From Hemicordylus capensis (lineage: Eukaryota > Chordata > Lepidosauria > Squamata > Cordylidae): 64,000 nucleotides of DNA. Positions 32,925 to 45,250 of the stretch are shown here, in pieces. Numbering within the stretch: position 1 is the first letter of the stretch; each line of letters starts with the position of its first letter. The stretch is taken from NCBI RefSeq assembly GCF_027244095.1, contig NC_069669.1, positions 4,428,501 to 4,492,500 of the forward strand. The letters run 5' to 3'. Below the pieces are notes generated by a model. That model searched no databases. It was not told where the DNA came from and worked only from the letters and a program-made list of their open reading frames with translations. Both the position numbers and the translations under genes were made by a program.

Positions 32925-34100
32925 TCTCTCTCTCTCTGCCTGAGACCCTGGAGAGCTGCTGCCAGTCAGAGTAGATAATACTGAGATGGCCCAAGGCCCT
33001 GACTCCACTTTCAGAGGTTCACTCCAAGCGCCCCCCCGCAGATAAACACACCGCTCAGCAGAAACCACAAGCCTGTTTTCTTCTGTACCTTTGCAGTTCT
33101 CAGAAAGCACATGCCCAGGTCCTCCTAATCCAGGCAATCTCTGCAGTCTTTTGCTTTTGCTTTCTCTGTCTGAGTTCTTCAAGGACAGCCGGGGACAAAG
33201 TCCTTCAGGGGCAGGAGAGGCAGAGACAGGCAGCTGCAGGCGTCAAGAGGCAGAAAACTGAAATCTCCTCTCCCTCCCCGCCCCCCCCCCCAGCCGCCCG
33301 GGGTAGCAGTGGTGAAATCTAAAAATAATAAATGAAATAAGTGGCAATTTGGTGGTAACGTGGAAACTGCTCTCTGAATTGGGCCTCTGGGAACAGAAAC
33401 TTGTTCCCCTTTGCTGGTTCTGGGGTGACTGTGATGATACAGAACGGTTATCTCCAAATGCGTGTGTGGATTTTCTTGGAGAAATGCAGCTGCTGCTGCT
33501 GCAAAACTCATTCCTGGGATGTGATACCCAGGAATCAGAATTGCCCTGCTGGAGCACAACCAAATGAGGTCCAGTCCAGTGTCCTGCTCCCCACATTGGC
33601 TAATCAGTGGCCTCCAGGAAGCCATGAGCCCTGCCCACTGGTTTGCCTTCAGAACTCTCAGGTAGACTCCCTCTGTGTGTGGAGGCTCCATTCTTAGCCC
33701 CCATCGTGCGCTAAGAATAGATGCGGGCCATGAATGTGTCTCATTCTTTGTGTGAGAATTGCAGTTGCTGGATTCAGACCTATCTTCATCTAGTCCAGCT
33801 GTCTGTTTCTAGCAATGGTCAGCCACTTGCCTCGGGGTGGCCACATACAGAGGAGCGCAAAGGTGATGACCACCCCCTGATGTTTGTCCCCACAACTGGT
33901 ACTTAGAGGTAGGCTGTGTCTGTCTATGGAGGTTCCATTTAGCAAGCATGGCCAAAAGCCAATAATAGGTCTATCCTGCTCCTCCCGCACCCCTTCATTA
34001 ATTTGTCTGATCTTTTCTTGAAAAGTAATCTGTGGCCCTCACAACACCTTGTGGCAGTGAGTTTCATGTACATTCATGCTGCATTGTGTTCATTACTGGT
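32925..34100 (+). mobile_element. Cluster of decayed CR1-like fragments
   Basis: Short recognisable pieces at 32940-33010, 33545-33700 and 33780-34090 (AGTCCAGCTGTCTGTTTC, TTAATTTGTCTGATC, GTGGCAGTGAGTTTCATGTA). The DNA between them has no assignment. Confidence 0.45.
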
Positions 34101-35432
34101 TAGCCTTTGCTGTTCTCAAAACAGATACAGGTGTCCTAGGGAGATGACCTCTAGTGCACTTGCAAGAGAGATGGATGGCTCCTAGTGTGTTTTCCAGATT
34201 ATGATAATTTGTTTACTGAGTAAATTAAGGGTAAGTGGTTACTCATTTGTTCTGAGGAATTCAAAGGTCTTTCCTCAATAAGTGTCCTGTTTACACAAAA
34301 GCCATGGTTCCCCAGTTCTGAAAACATGATGCCTTCTTCATGAGAACACACACACACACACACACACCTCTGAAACCCACTAATTGTTCTCATTGCAGTA
34401 ATTGTTTTTGCAAAACAAATTGTTTGATTTGGAGTTTAATGATGGACGTTTCACAAGCACCTATTGGCTAACATCTGTAATGTCATACACACACTCCCTC
34501 AAACATCCTCCATGCCTACAGCTTTTTAGAACGCTCTGTGAACATGCGCATTTCTCCCCTAACAAAACTGTGGGTATCCTCATGAAACCCTTTAAAAACT
34601 GGAGTATGAACTGGGCCACGTGGCGACACCCTGCCACGAGTGCTCATGGTGGACTGTAGGAGTCAAGAAAAGGAGCTCAAAGTTAAGAAGTTTCTCTGTA
34701 CACATTTCACCACAACCACAGACTCATTAAGTGGCCATATAGCCAAGTCTATGTCTGGGCTGCTGCTGCTAATTGTGTGGCTCTTTTTTTACGGGCTATT
34801 TTAAAGATTACTGAAAAGTGATTTGAATGCCAAACGTTATTTGGTCAAGTTCCTTTTCTCTCCTTTGAAACATGTACTCCTTTGTGTGTGTGTCCCCCTC
34901 AAATCACACATCTTCAGTGCTGCCCTGCCCCAGCTCCCCACAGCACCGACATAACCCTCACATTATTGGGCGGGGCGGCGGGGGGGAAACCATCATCTTG
35001 TGTGGCTGGGGGAATCGTCTGTGTTCTCCCTTCAGGGCTTTCAGGCATGAACTCATTCCTATTTGCCTTTGGATCATCCAGGCTGGAACGGTATTATCAG
35101 ACCCAGGGAAGTCAATTTCAGGTTGCAAATCAGATGCAAATCTTGCTTGGAATTGGAGTAAACATGCATCAGTTTGGGATGCAGACGTGCTCGGATGTGC
35201 CAGGCAACAATAGCCGAGCCTGAGAGAGAACCCTCCAGTGGGAAGGATTCCGTGCAGTGGGAGCAGCCCAATATAGGAGAGATTCAGCATGCACATGGCT
35301 CCTATGCCTTTGTCACATCTGGCTTAGATTACTGTCATGCGCGCTGCCTGGGGTCTGCCCTTGTAGACTTTTCAGAAGCAATCAGGTGCAAAAGGATGCT
35401 GCCAGAGTGTTATCCGGGACTTGATTAATGGC
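34100..35432. other. Intergenic DNA, no gene recognised
   Basis: Contains a (CA)n run at 34348-34370. Paired frames near 34870-35220 show no known domain. Confidence 0.4.
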
Positions 35433-35736
35433 AAGAGAGCTGGTCTTGTGGTCGCAAGCATGACTTGCCCCCTTAGCTAAGCAGGGTCCGCCCTGGTTGC
35501 ACATGAATGGGAGATGAGAAGTGTGAGCACTGGAAGAGAGTCCTCTCAGGGGATGGAGCTGCTCTGGGAAGAGCAGAAGGTTCCAAGTTCCCTCTCTGGC
35601 AGCTTCTCCAAGAGAGGGCTGAGAGAGATTCCTGCCTGCAACCTTCGAGAAGCTGCTGCCAGTCTGTGAAGACAATACTGAGCTAGATGGACCGATGGTC
35701 TGACTCAGTCTATGGCCGCTTCCTCTGTTGCTATGA
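35433..35736 (+). mobile_element. 5S-headed SINE, full length
   Basis: Same layout as the 32567 copy, about 304 bp, with a few head changes (GTCGCAAGCATGACTTGCCC). Ends TTCCTCTGTTGCTATG. Confidence 0.88.
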
Positions 35737-36327
35737 TGGCTGGATACTGGCATTGTTTAATCTGCATTGGTAACCATTTTGTTCCTGGGCACAGTCTTGG
35801 GATGGGAGATTGGGAGAAGGTCTGCCTTTCCTACACGCGAGCTTTCTTTCTTGCCTGCTGCGTTGCGAACTGGAGGCCTTGTGCTGCATGCCGTGCCATC
35901 GGAGGGCGGTTTGGCGGGGACATGGGACGGGACGGCCTTCTCTGTGGAGGCACCCAGACCTCCCTCGGGAGGCTCTCTTGTCTCCTCTGGCTCTGGCCCC
36001 GAGGGAGGTGGCAACCCCCCCTCCCAGCTGGTTCCGCTGCACTTCTTCTGCCGTCATTTTTTCATGCTTGGCGGTGCACAGCTGTAGGTATTTCTGATCA
36101 CTGGGCTGGCTCTGTTTGTATGCCTGCTGCTGCAGTGCCTTTTGTTGTTCAAGCCACCTTCTGTGTGTGTGTGTGTCTGTCTGTCTGTCTGTGTGTGTCC
36201 TTTGAACAGGAGGACCGAAAGGCAGCAGGGCCTAAGTGCGTCAAGTAAATAAATAAAGACACACATATGCGCATAAACTGCTCTGGGTAGGTGCTGCAAG
36301 GTAGGGACTGGGGGTGGAGATCCTGAC

Positions 36328-36374
<47 letters not shown>

Positions 36375-36930
36375 CCTGTGGGCAATACTCTCCTCCCTGG
36401 CTCTTGGCATGCCGGTTCCCGCGAAGTCCCTCCCCCCTCCCCCAGCCAGCACCCACCCCCACCCCACTTTGTTCCAATGCAAATTGCATTTCCAGAGAAC
36501 TCTCTCAGCTGGTACATGATCTGGTAAGAGGTTCCCCTCCCTGATCTGCGCTTTCCCCAAAGGGCATGGTGAAGAATGAGAAAAGGGAAGCAGGGGCAGG
36601 AAGGGCCGGCTCTAGCCAGCGGTGTCCCCGGCCTGGATTCGAAAGACGCCCTTTTGTGTGGAAACTGCAGCTTGTCTCTCCAGAGCCACAGGCCCACGAG
36701 ACAATCGACTGGAGAAGGGAAGAGGGCGGCCATGCCTTCCTGGAAGAAGGCTGCAGTGCTGGGCACCTGATTTGGAAGTCAGCCCCACTGAAATCAGGCA
36801 GGATTGTTCCTGAGTCCTCGCAAGGAGCTGCATGAACCCCGAGGCTGTGGGCAGGCCTCCTCTGAACATGGCTCGCCTCTCTGGGCTGCAGGATCCTCCC
36901 AGGACTCCTCTCAGCCTTTGCTCCAGTGTG
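35737..36930. other. GC-rich intergenic DNA with GT repeats
   Basis: (GT)n/(CTGT)n at 36161-36196 and a pure (GT)n at 36331-36371. Several long frames arise from GC-richness and from translating the GT repeat (Thr-His or Cys-Val runs). No supported gene. Confidence 0.5.
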
Positions 36931-36934
36931 ATAG

Positions 36935-37046
36935 AGCAGGGGGGGTTTCCCAACTATGTGGTCAGACTACAATGCCCATCATCCCCTGCCACAATGACCT
37001 CTGGGCCAATGGGCATTGTAGTCCAACCAGCTCTGGGGTCCCCCGA
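36935..37046. mobile_element. hAT-type MITE
   Basis: Inner arms CAGACTACAATGCCCATCAT and GGGCATTGTAGTCCAACCAG around the centre, with GGGGGTTTCCCAAC and CTGGGGTCCCC ends. Confidence 0.6.
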
Positions 37047-38024
37047 ACCCCGATGACAGATGAAAGCCCCCAGCTTGCAAGATTTCCACAGCTCATTCTT
37101 TTCTCCAGCACTTACCGAATACTATCTCTCTCCGGGGAACATTCACACGTTTCACATGTTACAGCCGCTCAGCAAACGGTTCCCCCAGGTCGCTGACAAC
37201 CTACAAGACAACCCACAATAAAATCAGCCTCCCAGCTGTGCGGCTGAACCGGCCAAGCCGTCTTCGAAGGACGCCCGGCCAGACAGTGACCACGTTACCA
37301 ATGGTCTGTTCTGGAGGTTGCCACAACGTGAAGGCCTTGTGGCCGGGGCATTGCTGCAGCTCTCTGCTGGGGGAGCAGCACCTGTTAGATTTCTGCCTGC
37401 TGTGCAGATGTTCAAGACTCGGAGATCCTTTGCACTGAAAAGTGGCAGTGAGGAACGGGTGCTTGGGAGCTATGTCTGCAGCTCAAGAGTGACATGGTGG
37501 AGATTTTTCTCTTTCTCTTTTTCTCTTGCTGCAGCCGCTGCCCTGCCCTTTTCTGTAAAGCCTGGCTTCTTTTTTTCTTCTTCTCTTCTGTAAGGTGATG
37601 GCGAGGGAGGCTGGCTTAAGAAATATCTCGGCTTTCAGTGGCTCATCTTACCATCAAAACTGGTTCTGTTTCCTGAAGCTGGTTACTGATCCCCCAGAAA
37701 GATTGAAACTGTGGTTTTTGCCTTTTTTCTGAAAAGGTTGATTTCAGGGAAACTGAACCACACGCCGGCACGAAACCCAGATCTCAGCCCCACTCCACCC
37801 TGCGGCTCGCTCGGCTGCTCTGCCCCGCTTCGCCTGAACTCCCCGCTGCTCCTGGGCAAGAGACTTGGCTGGAATCCCGGGTCATGGCCCGTGCGCCTGG
37901 TCTGCGCCTGAAATCTCTCTGCACATCCCTGTCAGAGGATTATTTTTTTTACATTGATGCAGTCAGCAACGGGCTTCCCTGGGGTGAGAGCTGCAGCTGG
38001 CTGCTGGACCATGTGTGTGGCTTC

Positions 38025-38025
38025 C

Positions 38026-38077
<52 letters not shown>

Positions 38078-38341
38078 CATAGCTAAGCAGGGTCTGCCCT
38101 GGTTGCATATGAATGGGGGACTTGATGTGTGAGCACTGCAAGATCTTCCCCTTAGCAGGGGATGGAGCCGCTCTGGGAAGAGCAGAAGGTTCCAAGTTCC
38201 CTCCCTGGCAGCATCTCCAAGATAGGGCTGAGAGAGATTCCTGCCTGCAGCCTTGGAGAAGCCGCTGCCAGTCTGTGAAGACAATACTAAGCTAGAGAGA
38301 CCAAATGGTGTGACTCAGTATATGGCAGCTTCCTATGTTCC
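38025..38341 (+). mobile_element. 5S-headed SINE with head replaced by (TG)n
   Basis: A long TG run (38025-38070) joins straight onto CCATAGCTAAGCAGGGTCTG, after which the element is complete to TTCCTATGTTCC. The first roughly 35 bp of the usual head are missing at the junction. Confidence 0.85.
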
Positions 38342-38462
38342 ACAGTGTCCAGCCAGATGCCTCCAACTTCAGCCCTCCTGCAGATGTTGGACGACAACTC
38401 TCATTGTCCCTGACTGTTGGCTGTGGTGGCTAGGGATGATGGGAGTTGTAGTCCATCACAAG
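38340..38462. mobile_element. hAT-type MITE
   Basis: AGCCCTCCTGCAGATGTTGG arm and GATGGGAGTTGTAGTCCATC arm. It sits between two SINE copies. Confidence 0.6.
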
Positions 38463-38950
38463 CATGAGTCTGCCCTGGTGGCATTTGAATGGGAGACTAC
38501 ATGTGCGAGCACTGTAAAATATTCCCCTTCAGACAGTGGTTCCCAATCCGGGAGCCTCCAGAGGTTGCTGAACTACAGCCCCCATCAACCCCTGCTACAA
38601 TTTATTATGGCTGGGGGTGATGGGAGTTGTACTTCCGCAACATCTGGAGGCTGCCAGATTGGGAACCACTGCCTTAGGGGATGGGGCCATTCTGGCAAGA
38701 GCACCTGCATGCTTGCATGCAGGTTTCACATTCCCTCTCTGGCTTCTCCATGATAGGACAAGATTTATTTATTTATTTTTTAATAGGACAAGATTTTTTT
38801 ATTGAACCAACTAACTACCAAAGCATACAATAGGGCTGAGAGAGATCCCTGCCTGCAATCTTGGAGAAGCCGCTGCCAGTCTGTGAAGACAGTACTGAGC
38901 TAGAGGGACCAAGGGTCTGACTCAGTCTATGGCAGCTTCCTATGACCGAT
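38463..38950 (+). mobile_element. 5S-headed SINE split by a MITE
   Basis: SINE words GGGAGACTACATGTG...ATATTCCCCTT stop at 38533 and resume at 38672 with CCTTAGGGGATGG. The tail ends at about 38945 after an AT-rich insertion near 38757-38830. The 138-bp MITE lies between. Confidence 0.75.
38534..38671. mobile_element. hAT-type MITE nested in a SINE
   Basis: Ends CAGTGGTTCCCAATC and its exact complement GATTGGGAACCACTG, inserted in the SINE linker. Flanking 8-mers CCTTCAGA and CCTTAGGG agree at five positions, a decayed target duplication. The MITE therefore moved after this SINE inserted. Confidence 0.85.
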
Positions 38951-39019
38951 GCTGTGTAGCCCTGTGCCAAGGGAATTTGCAAGAAGCACTTAAATGTAAC
39001 CGGTCCCTTCAAGCAGAGC

Positions 39020-39380
39020 TATAACCACCTGTAGATTTTCCATGTTGCCATCATGGCTAATAGTCAACAAGAGACCTCTGTGAATTTGTCTATAATCCCC
39101 CTTTAAAGGCATCCAGGCCAGCAGCCGTTGCCACATCCTGTAGCCATGGGTTCCGCAAGTTAATTCTGAGCTGTGTGAAAGAGGACTTCCTTTTGTCTGT
39201 CCTAAATCTCCAGCCCATTTGGGGATGGAGAGAGGTTTCTCTCCCCCACCCCCACCACACACCTAATAATAGGATTCAGGGCCATCCAGACAAATTTGTT
39301 GGCAGTAAAGTCCAGACAAACAAAAGAATGGAGGTTTTCACACAAGACATAATTTGCCTGTGAAACTCCCTGCCACAAGA
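39020..39380 (+). mobile_element. CR1-like fragment
   Basis: Contains AATTTGTCTATAATCCCC, TTAAAGGCATCCAGGCC and AGAGGACTTCCTTTTGTCTG, a known run of words in this LINE tail. Confidence 0.55.
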
Positions 39381-40157
39381 TGTGGGCATGGTTTTAATGG
39401 GGGGGGGGCTAGGCAAGCATGCAGGGGAGGAAAAGAGCTGCATCAGTGACTACTCAATGGGCCCATTTGCCCCTGAATTAGTAAACTGGGCTAGATACAC
39501 AGCTGCAGCATCTATGCAAATGCACCACAGACCCTGCCTGGTATTTTTAGATGTGCAGTCTGTCTGAATAAACATTCTGACTCTCTGGTTGCAAAGGACC
39601 TTTGCCACAAACTGTTGTGGAGGGGTCGATTGCAACTTCTGCTGCCATGCTGGGTTTATGCAAATCAAGCATTATGGCATGCAGCACAGATTTCCTTTCC
39701 CGTCCTCCCTCCCTCCCTCCCTCCCTCCCTCAAACACATGTGCCGTCTGGTGGCAGTGAGAAGGCAGACCACTGCCCTGCCCCACACTCAATGAAACCGA
39801 GTACCGGCCAATTTTGAACTGACTTATTTGTCACATCATATTTTTATACCGCCTGATCACATGTACATCTCTAGGCGGTTTGATTGATTGGCTTCTGCCT
39901 GAACTCCTGCTGGGCTGTCCTTATTTGCAGGGCTTTGCAAACCCCGGTAACCGGCAGGCAGGTATTGCTCTGCTTCCCAAGAAAAGCCGATGGGGCTGGT
40001 GCACAGAAGATGGGTTCCCCTACTGCCCCCTGCTGGAGAAAACAACTGGCACCTCGGCAGTTACCTTTGGAGGGAAGCCAAGAGAGGCATTGCTATGCCA
40101 GGATCCACTCTCTCTGAGCATAGGTGTAGCGTCCGTTGGACAAGAGGGGACAAATGT

Positions 40158-40552
40158 TTGTTCTCAACCCTGAGGGACTCCAGAGGTTGCTGAACTACAA
40201 CTCCCATCACTCCCCCCCAAGCAAAAGCCATTGTAGCTGGGGATTCTGGGAGTTGTAGTCAACAACATCTGGGAATCCCTGTTAGAGGCAACATTGCTCC
40301 CAGCTACAAGTTAGTGTGATTTGTAGTTCAGCAACATCTGAAGTCCCACAGGTTGGGAAACCCTGGTCTAAAGCATTCCTCCTCATCAGATTTGCAGGAG
40401 CTCATTACTTTATGGCAGGGCTGCTCAGCTTCGGCCCTCTTGCAGATGTTGCCCTACAACTCCCATAACCCCTAGCTATTGGCCACTGTGGCTGGGGTTT
40501 GTGGGAGTTGTAGTCCAGAAACAGCTGGGGGGGGGGCAATGTTGAGCAGGCC
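40158..40552. mobile_element. Cluster of three hAT-type MITEs
   Basis: Approximate copies at 40158-40285, 40290-40372 and 40420-40552. All contain the CTACAACTCCCAT or GGGAGTTGTAGTC word. The first is an almost complete palindrome. Confidence 0.65.
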
Positions 40553-40559
40553 TGATTTA

Positions 40560-42830
40560 TGGAGAAGGCACAAACTGCTCCATCTGTTTTGTTTGCATTG
40601 TGTAAGCCATACCGGTATTCAGGTACTACGTGTGCACAATCCATTCAAACCCCTGTAGGTTCCAGACGTTCTCTGTTAGCAGCACCCAAGTGCCTTGCCA
40701 TCTGTGGTCACTGTGGCTGCTTGCCGGGGGAGGGAGCTGCTGGCCTGCTCTCTACAGCGCCATCCTTGCAGCTGGCCAGGATTGGAACTGCGGCACCCAG
40801 CCCCCCAGCTTTAGGTGACGGGAGGGGCGAGTCAGGTTCTACCTGGTCCTAGAAGTCTGTTGACTTTGGTCTGCCTCCAGATGTCCCAGCACAGAATGAG
40901 CAGCTCTCTGTCCTAATAGTCCACTGAGCCAGTTGGGGTAGTCAGTACCATCTGTGGGGAACAAATGCTCATTGTGGTTTTTGACAAGGTGAGCACTCCT
41001 AGAAATGGAGAAGATGTGCTACATTAAGCTATCAGTACGTTCTCGTGCTTTGATTGTCCTGGCCGTCAGGCCTACAGTGGCCAAATGTGCAAAGGTGTTT
41101 TAAAAGCTTCTAAATATTTAAGAAAACACAAAAAGTACTCTACAATTGTTATCAATGCTGCCCAAGGAATGGAAAGGCCAACTGGCAAGAATATTCTCCA
41201 AAGACCACGCTTTGAACAACCACATTTGTTCTCTGTTGCCCTGACTCTTTCTTCTGTGCAAAAATGAGTGTGATTAAATCCTAATTGTTTGGGGGTGCAG
41301 GTAAAGAAAAGGGTGATCTCACCAAAAAGAGCTGTTCAATGCAACAGTGCTCTCACCTAGTTTCCATGTCTGGGGCAGGAGGGAGAGACCGTTGCCAAAA
41401 ATAACTGAGCATTCATTCCCTGAAATGGTAGCAATGGCCAAAATTTGGGGGCCCGGCTCATGGAGTATAATGATGTTGGCTCCCTTTTGCACGTAAGGAA
41501 GCCGGGGGCGTGGGGGGGGAGCCTAACCACAAAAACCTGGAAGCTGGCACAACAAGCATTATTGGTGGTGGGGGGGGGGTTGCAAAAAAGAAAATAAAGA
41601 AAAGCAATGTATTTCAATCACACACCCTTTGACAAATCGTTTGACGTGGCCCATAAAATGTAGCTCTGAGAAAAAGGAGGGAGTTGGACTGAACCGGAAT
41701 GGGTTTCATGCTAATAAATCCATTTTTAAGTGTTTTAACGTAATTATATTTCAGGCAGAAATGTGCACTCATTAAAGTTGCCTGTAATATACTGTAAGTA
41801 CAGCATGTATCCTCCAGAGGTTAAATAAGTATTTAATCTTCATTACAACAACCAATAAAGGGCAAAGCTGGAGAGATGCCTGAAACCAAAGTAGCTCTGT
41901 GCTGCCGAGAAAACCAGTTGTGGAGCCAGGGAGATGGAGCTTGGAGTCTTCTTTATCAATATGCCTGAACCAGGTACAGCAGCTTGCTTTCCGGCATGTC
42001 TCCTACACATTATTTAAAAACCTCTTCTGGTGTCATCCTGCACAGGACGTCTCTGCCTACGGTCCTTCTCTTCTTTCCTCCCACCCCCGTAACTGCTGAT
42101 TCAAGGGACAAACTGACATATTCACTAGCAAATGATGCTCCTTGTGTGCAAAGGTATTTCTTCACACAGCATGCAGTTAGCTTGTGGAACCCACTGCCAC
42201 AAGGTATGCTGATGGCCAGTTAAAAAAACAACACAATCGGTAACAAGACAAAGGAGAAAAGAATGAAGTTTCAGAGTCCATTTTGCTGAGTAGCTCACGA
42301 TCATTTAAAGTTCACACACACACACACACACTGCTTCCTGGACATTGCCAAGTTCCAACACTGTACAAAGAAAGTCCAGCTCCTGTGAAAAGCTGCAGTT
42401 GTTTGGATAATCCCTCCCCAAAGTGAAATTTCTTGGAGGAAAATTTATTTATAAGAATAATATGCCATTGTTTACATTTCCATATTCCAGTTTGTTTTCT
42501 TCAGTGATTAGATTTAGATATGTTAATGGATAAAAATAGATCTATCAACGACATTAGCTGCTTTAGCTAAATGGAACCATGTCTAAAAACCAGATTCTTG
42601 GAGCCCAAAATAGATGGCCTGTGGTCACTTCCATGCCTGGCTTGCAGGTGCCTACAGGCATCTAGTTGGACCACCCTAGAAAGCAGGAGGCTGGACCAGA
42701 TGAATACTTTGGGTCTGTGTTCTCAAGTGCTCCAGCTGGCTGCTTGCACATGAGTAGTCTTACTTGCCACACTAAACGTCCCAACCCGCAATTTCAGACT
42801 CCTTCTATTCAAGAGCATTTGTGTGCTGAT
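40560..42830. other. Intergenic DNA, no gene recognised
   Basis: Short CR1-like words near 42600-42740, a (CA)n run at 42313-42332, and otherwise unassigned sequence. Confidence 0.45.
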
Positions 42831-42835
42831 CTTAG

Positions 42836-43146
42836 GAACATAGGTACATAAGAAGCTGCCTTATACTGAGTCAGACCATTGGTCTATCTAGCTCAGTACT
42901 GTCTTCACAGACTGGCAGCGGCTTCTCCAAGGTTGCAAGCAGGAGTCTCTCTCAGCCCTATCTTGGAGATGCTGCCAGGGAGGGAACTGGGAACCTCAAT
43001 GCTCTTCCCAGAGCGGTGGCTCCATCCCCTGAGGTGAATATCTTCCAGTGCTCACCCTTCTAGTTTCCCATTCATATGCAACCAGGGTGGACCCTGCTTA
43101 GCAAAGGGGGCAATTCATGCTCACTACCACAAGACCAGCTCTCCTC
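42836..43146 (-). mobile_element. 5S-headed SINE, full length
   Basis: Complete minus-strand copy from GGAGAGCTGGTCTTGTGGTA (near 43140) to the tail AAGGCAGCTTCTTATGTACC (near 42840). The 5S-like words are slightly altered (GGGTCCACCCTGG). Confidence 0.88.
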
Positions 43147-43207
43147 TGCTCTTTGTGCAGGTGGGTGGCAAACATGTGCAGAATAGCTCAGAAATACCTC
43201 CAGATGC

Positions 43208-43440
43208 TTAAAGAGAGCCAGCGTGGTGTAGTGGTTAGAGTGCTGGACTAGGACCGAGGAGACCCGAGTTCAAATCCCCATTCAGCCATGATACTTGCTG
43301 GGTGACTCTGGGCCAGTCACTTCTCTCTCAGCCTAACCTACTTCACAGATGTGAGGAGAAACCTAAGTATGTAGTACACCACTCTGGGCTCCTTGGAGGA
43401 AGAGTGGGATATAAATGTAACAACAACAACGACAATAAAA
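43208..43440 (+). mobile_element. tRNA-derived SINE, full length
   Basis: AGAGCCAGCGTGGTGTAGTG, box B GAGTTCAAATCCCC, GGGTGACTCTGGGCCAGTCA, and GGGCTCCTTGGAGGAAGAGT followed by GGGATATAAATG and an A-rich tail. The best copy of this family in the window. Confidence 0.9.
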
Positions 43441-43521
43441 TTCAGCCATCCCAGGTCCTTGGGAAGGACTCGATGTCTGGATAAAACAAACCAGTCAATA
43501 ACACCTGTCTGACTGCGTAAA

Positions 43522-43600
43522 TAATAATTATTAATTTATTAATAATTAATTAATAATGATAATAATTAATTATTAATTAATTAATTAATTAATAATGGGG
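43522..43600. repeat. TAAT-rich simple repeat
   Basis: Imperfect (TAAT)n/(ATTA)n, partly self-complementary. Confidence 0.85.
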
Positions 43601-44109
43601 CAGACCAGTATATATATTTTAAGCTCATGTTAGCATGGGCTTTTCACAGGCCTCATGTTTACCAGTCCTGTTTTTCAAATCCTCTTCCTAGCCTTCCAGT
43701 CTGGCAGCTCTAGCTCTGGCATGAGTGTTGGAAGATGCAAACGGAGCAGCCCTGACTGCATCCATGTCTGCCTGCCTATCCCCCCGTCTTGCAGTGGCCC
43801 AACCTGTGCAAAGCTTCCAAACATCCATGGTGCATGGCTGAGGGGCTGAAGAATTCGGGTGGCTTCCTCGCGGGCTGGCTTGCATTGAAAAGATGGAAAC
43901 CAAGACCTATCCTGGGGCGCCATCTCTCTGCAGTGCCGTGAACTGCGTAAGCAGAAGCCAAGGAGCAGGACAGAGTCACAACCAGCAAGGGGTGTCTCAA
44001 AGCGCTCCTGCTCCTTCCACATAACGGCTGCTGCTGTCAAGGAGGCAAACCTCTAAAAAACTGAATCAAGAATGCATGTACAGTTATCCACATTATGTCG
44101 TGAATTATG

Positions 44110-44285
44110 GCTGCCCCTCGAGCATCTGCTTTGCACGCAAAAAGTCCCAGGTTGAATCCCTGGCTGGCAGCATCTCCAGCTGGGAAAGACTCTTGCCTGG
44201 AACCCTTGGAGAAGCTGCTGCCAGTCAGTGTAGGCAATTCTGAGCTAGATGGACCAAGGCCCTGATTATGGCAGCTTCCTATATT
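44110..44285 (+). mobile_element. CR1-type 3' tail
   Basis: GAGCATCTGCTTTGCACGCA, CCCAGGTTGAATCCCTGGCT, TGAGCTAGATGGACCAAGGC and GGCAGCTTCCTATATTG in the usual order. This is the LINE-type relative of the 5S-headed SINE tail, without a 5S head. Confidence 0.65.
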
Positions 44286-44359
44286 GAACACAATTCCACA
44301 GTGCGCTTCCTATCTGTACCCCGCATTTGAGGGCCCTGTACCCAGGTTTCGTTTGTAAA

Positions 44360-44580
44360 CAAAAGTTCCCATAGTGGTGTACACAGATATAAATGAATTT
44401 TTAAAATGGGCCCCCTGTCCCCAAAGGGCTCACAAAAGAAACCTAAGAGAGACACCAGCAACAGCCACTGGAGGGGTGCTGTGCTGGGGATGGATAGGGC
44501 CAGTTGCTCTCCCCCTGCTAAAGAAAGAGAATCACCACTTTGAAAAGGGGCCTCTTTGCTCGGTTAGCAGGGAACATGAT
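44360..44580 (-). mobile_element. LINE tail family A, 3' end only
   Basis: As on plus: TCCCCAAAGGGCTCACA, GGATAGGGCCAGTTGCTCTC and ATCACCACTTTGAAAAGG, matching the 13540-14165 element in reverse. Confidence 0.7.
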
Positions 44581-44626
44581 GAAAGAATGTATGTACAGTC
44601 ATTCACACAAAGAGACATATAAATTA

Positions 44627-44666
44627 AAACAACAACAACAATAATAATAATAATAATAATAATAAT
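44627..44666. repeat. (AAC)n(AAT)n microsatellite
   Basis: Compound A-rich trinucleotide repeat. The DNA at 44667-44780 encodes a possible LINE scrap and is otherwise unassigned. Confidence 0.85.
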
Positions 44667-44899
44667 GGCACTCTATGTGCAATTCCAAAAGACCTTGAAG
44701 AGCACCTCAACACCATAGGGGCCACAGAAATCACCATCAGCCAATTACAAAAAGCAACATTACTGGGAACAGCCTATATTCTATGACGATCTCTATAATA
44801 ATAACTACGATATTGACAATAAAATTCAGCCATCCCAGGTCCTTGGGAAGGACTTGATGTCTGGAGAAAACAAACCAGTCAATAACACCTGTCTGACTG

Positions 44900-45250
44900 C
44901 GTAAACAAAAATAATAAAAACTTTATTTGGCCAACAAATTGATCTCTGAGAGGCTGACAACACAGGATTAAAACATACAATAAAAACACAGAACATTAAA
45001 TCATAACAGACAAAAGGAGAGAAAAGAAAATACAATACAAAGCTGTTTAAAAACTCATTTTAAAATTAGTTAAAAATCAAATCAAATCTGAAAATCAGAA
45101 TTTAAAAGGCCTGGGTGAACGAAAAGGTCTCTACCTGGTTTCTAAGAGAACTAAGTGATGAAGTCAGGTGGACCTCACTGGGGAGGCTATTCCATAAATG
45201 GGGTGCCAGCACCAAAAAGGCCCTCTCCCTAGCCACCTGAACACACATAC
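44900..45250 (-). mobile_element. L2/CR1-like LINE 3' fragment
   Basis: The minus strand encodes words such as REGAFLVLAPHLW and VHLTSSLSS, the same C-terminal theme as the 10-kb element but a different subfamily, followed by an A/T-rich 3' UTR. Confidence 0.6.

Noticed and set aside
36149-36766. 205-codon minus frame with a Thr-His run
   Set aside because: The run is a translated (GT)n microsatellite; no known domain on either side.
43208-43300. Possible tRNA genes (box A/B words at 23870, 43208, 52004, 52166)
   Set aside because: No cloverleaf can be closed with an acceptor stem, and each continues into a SINE body.
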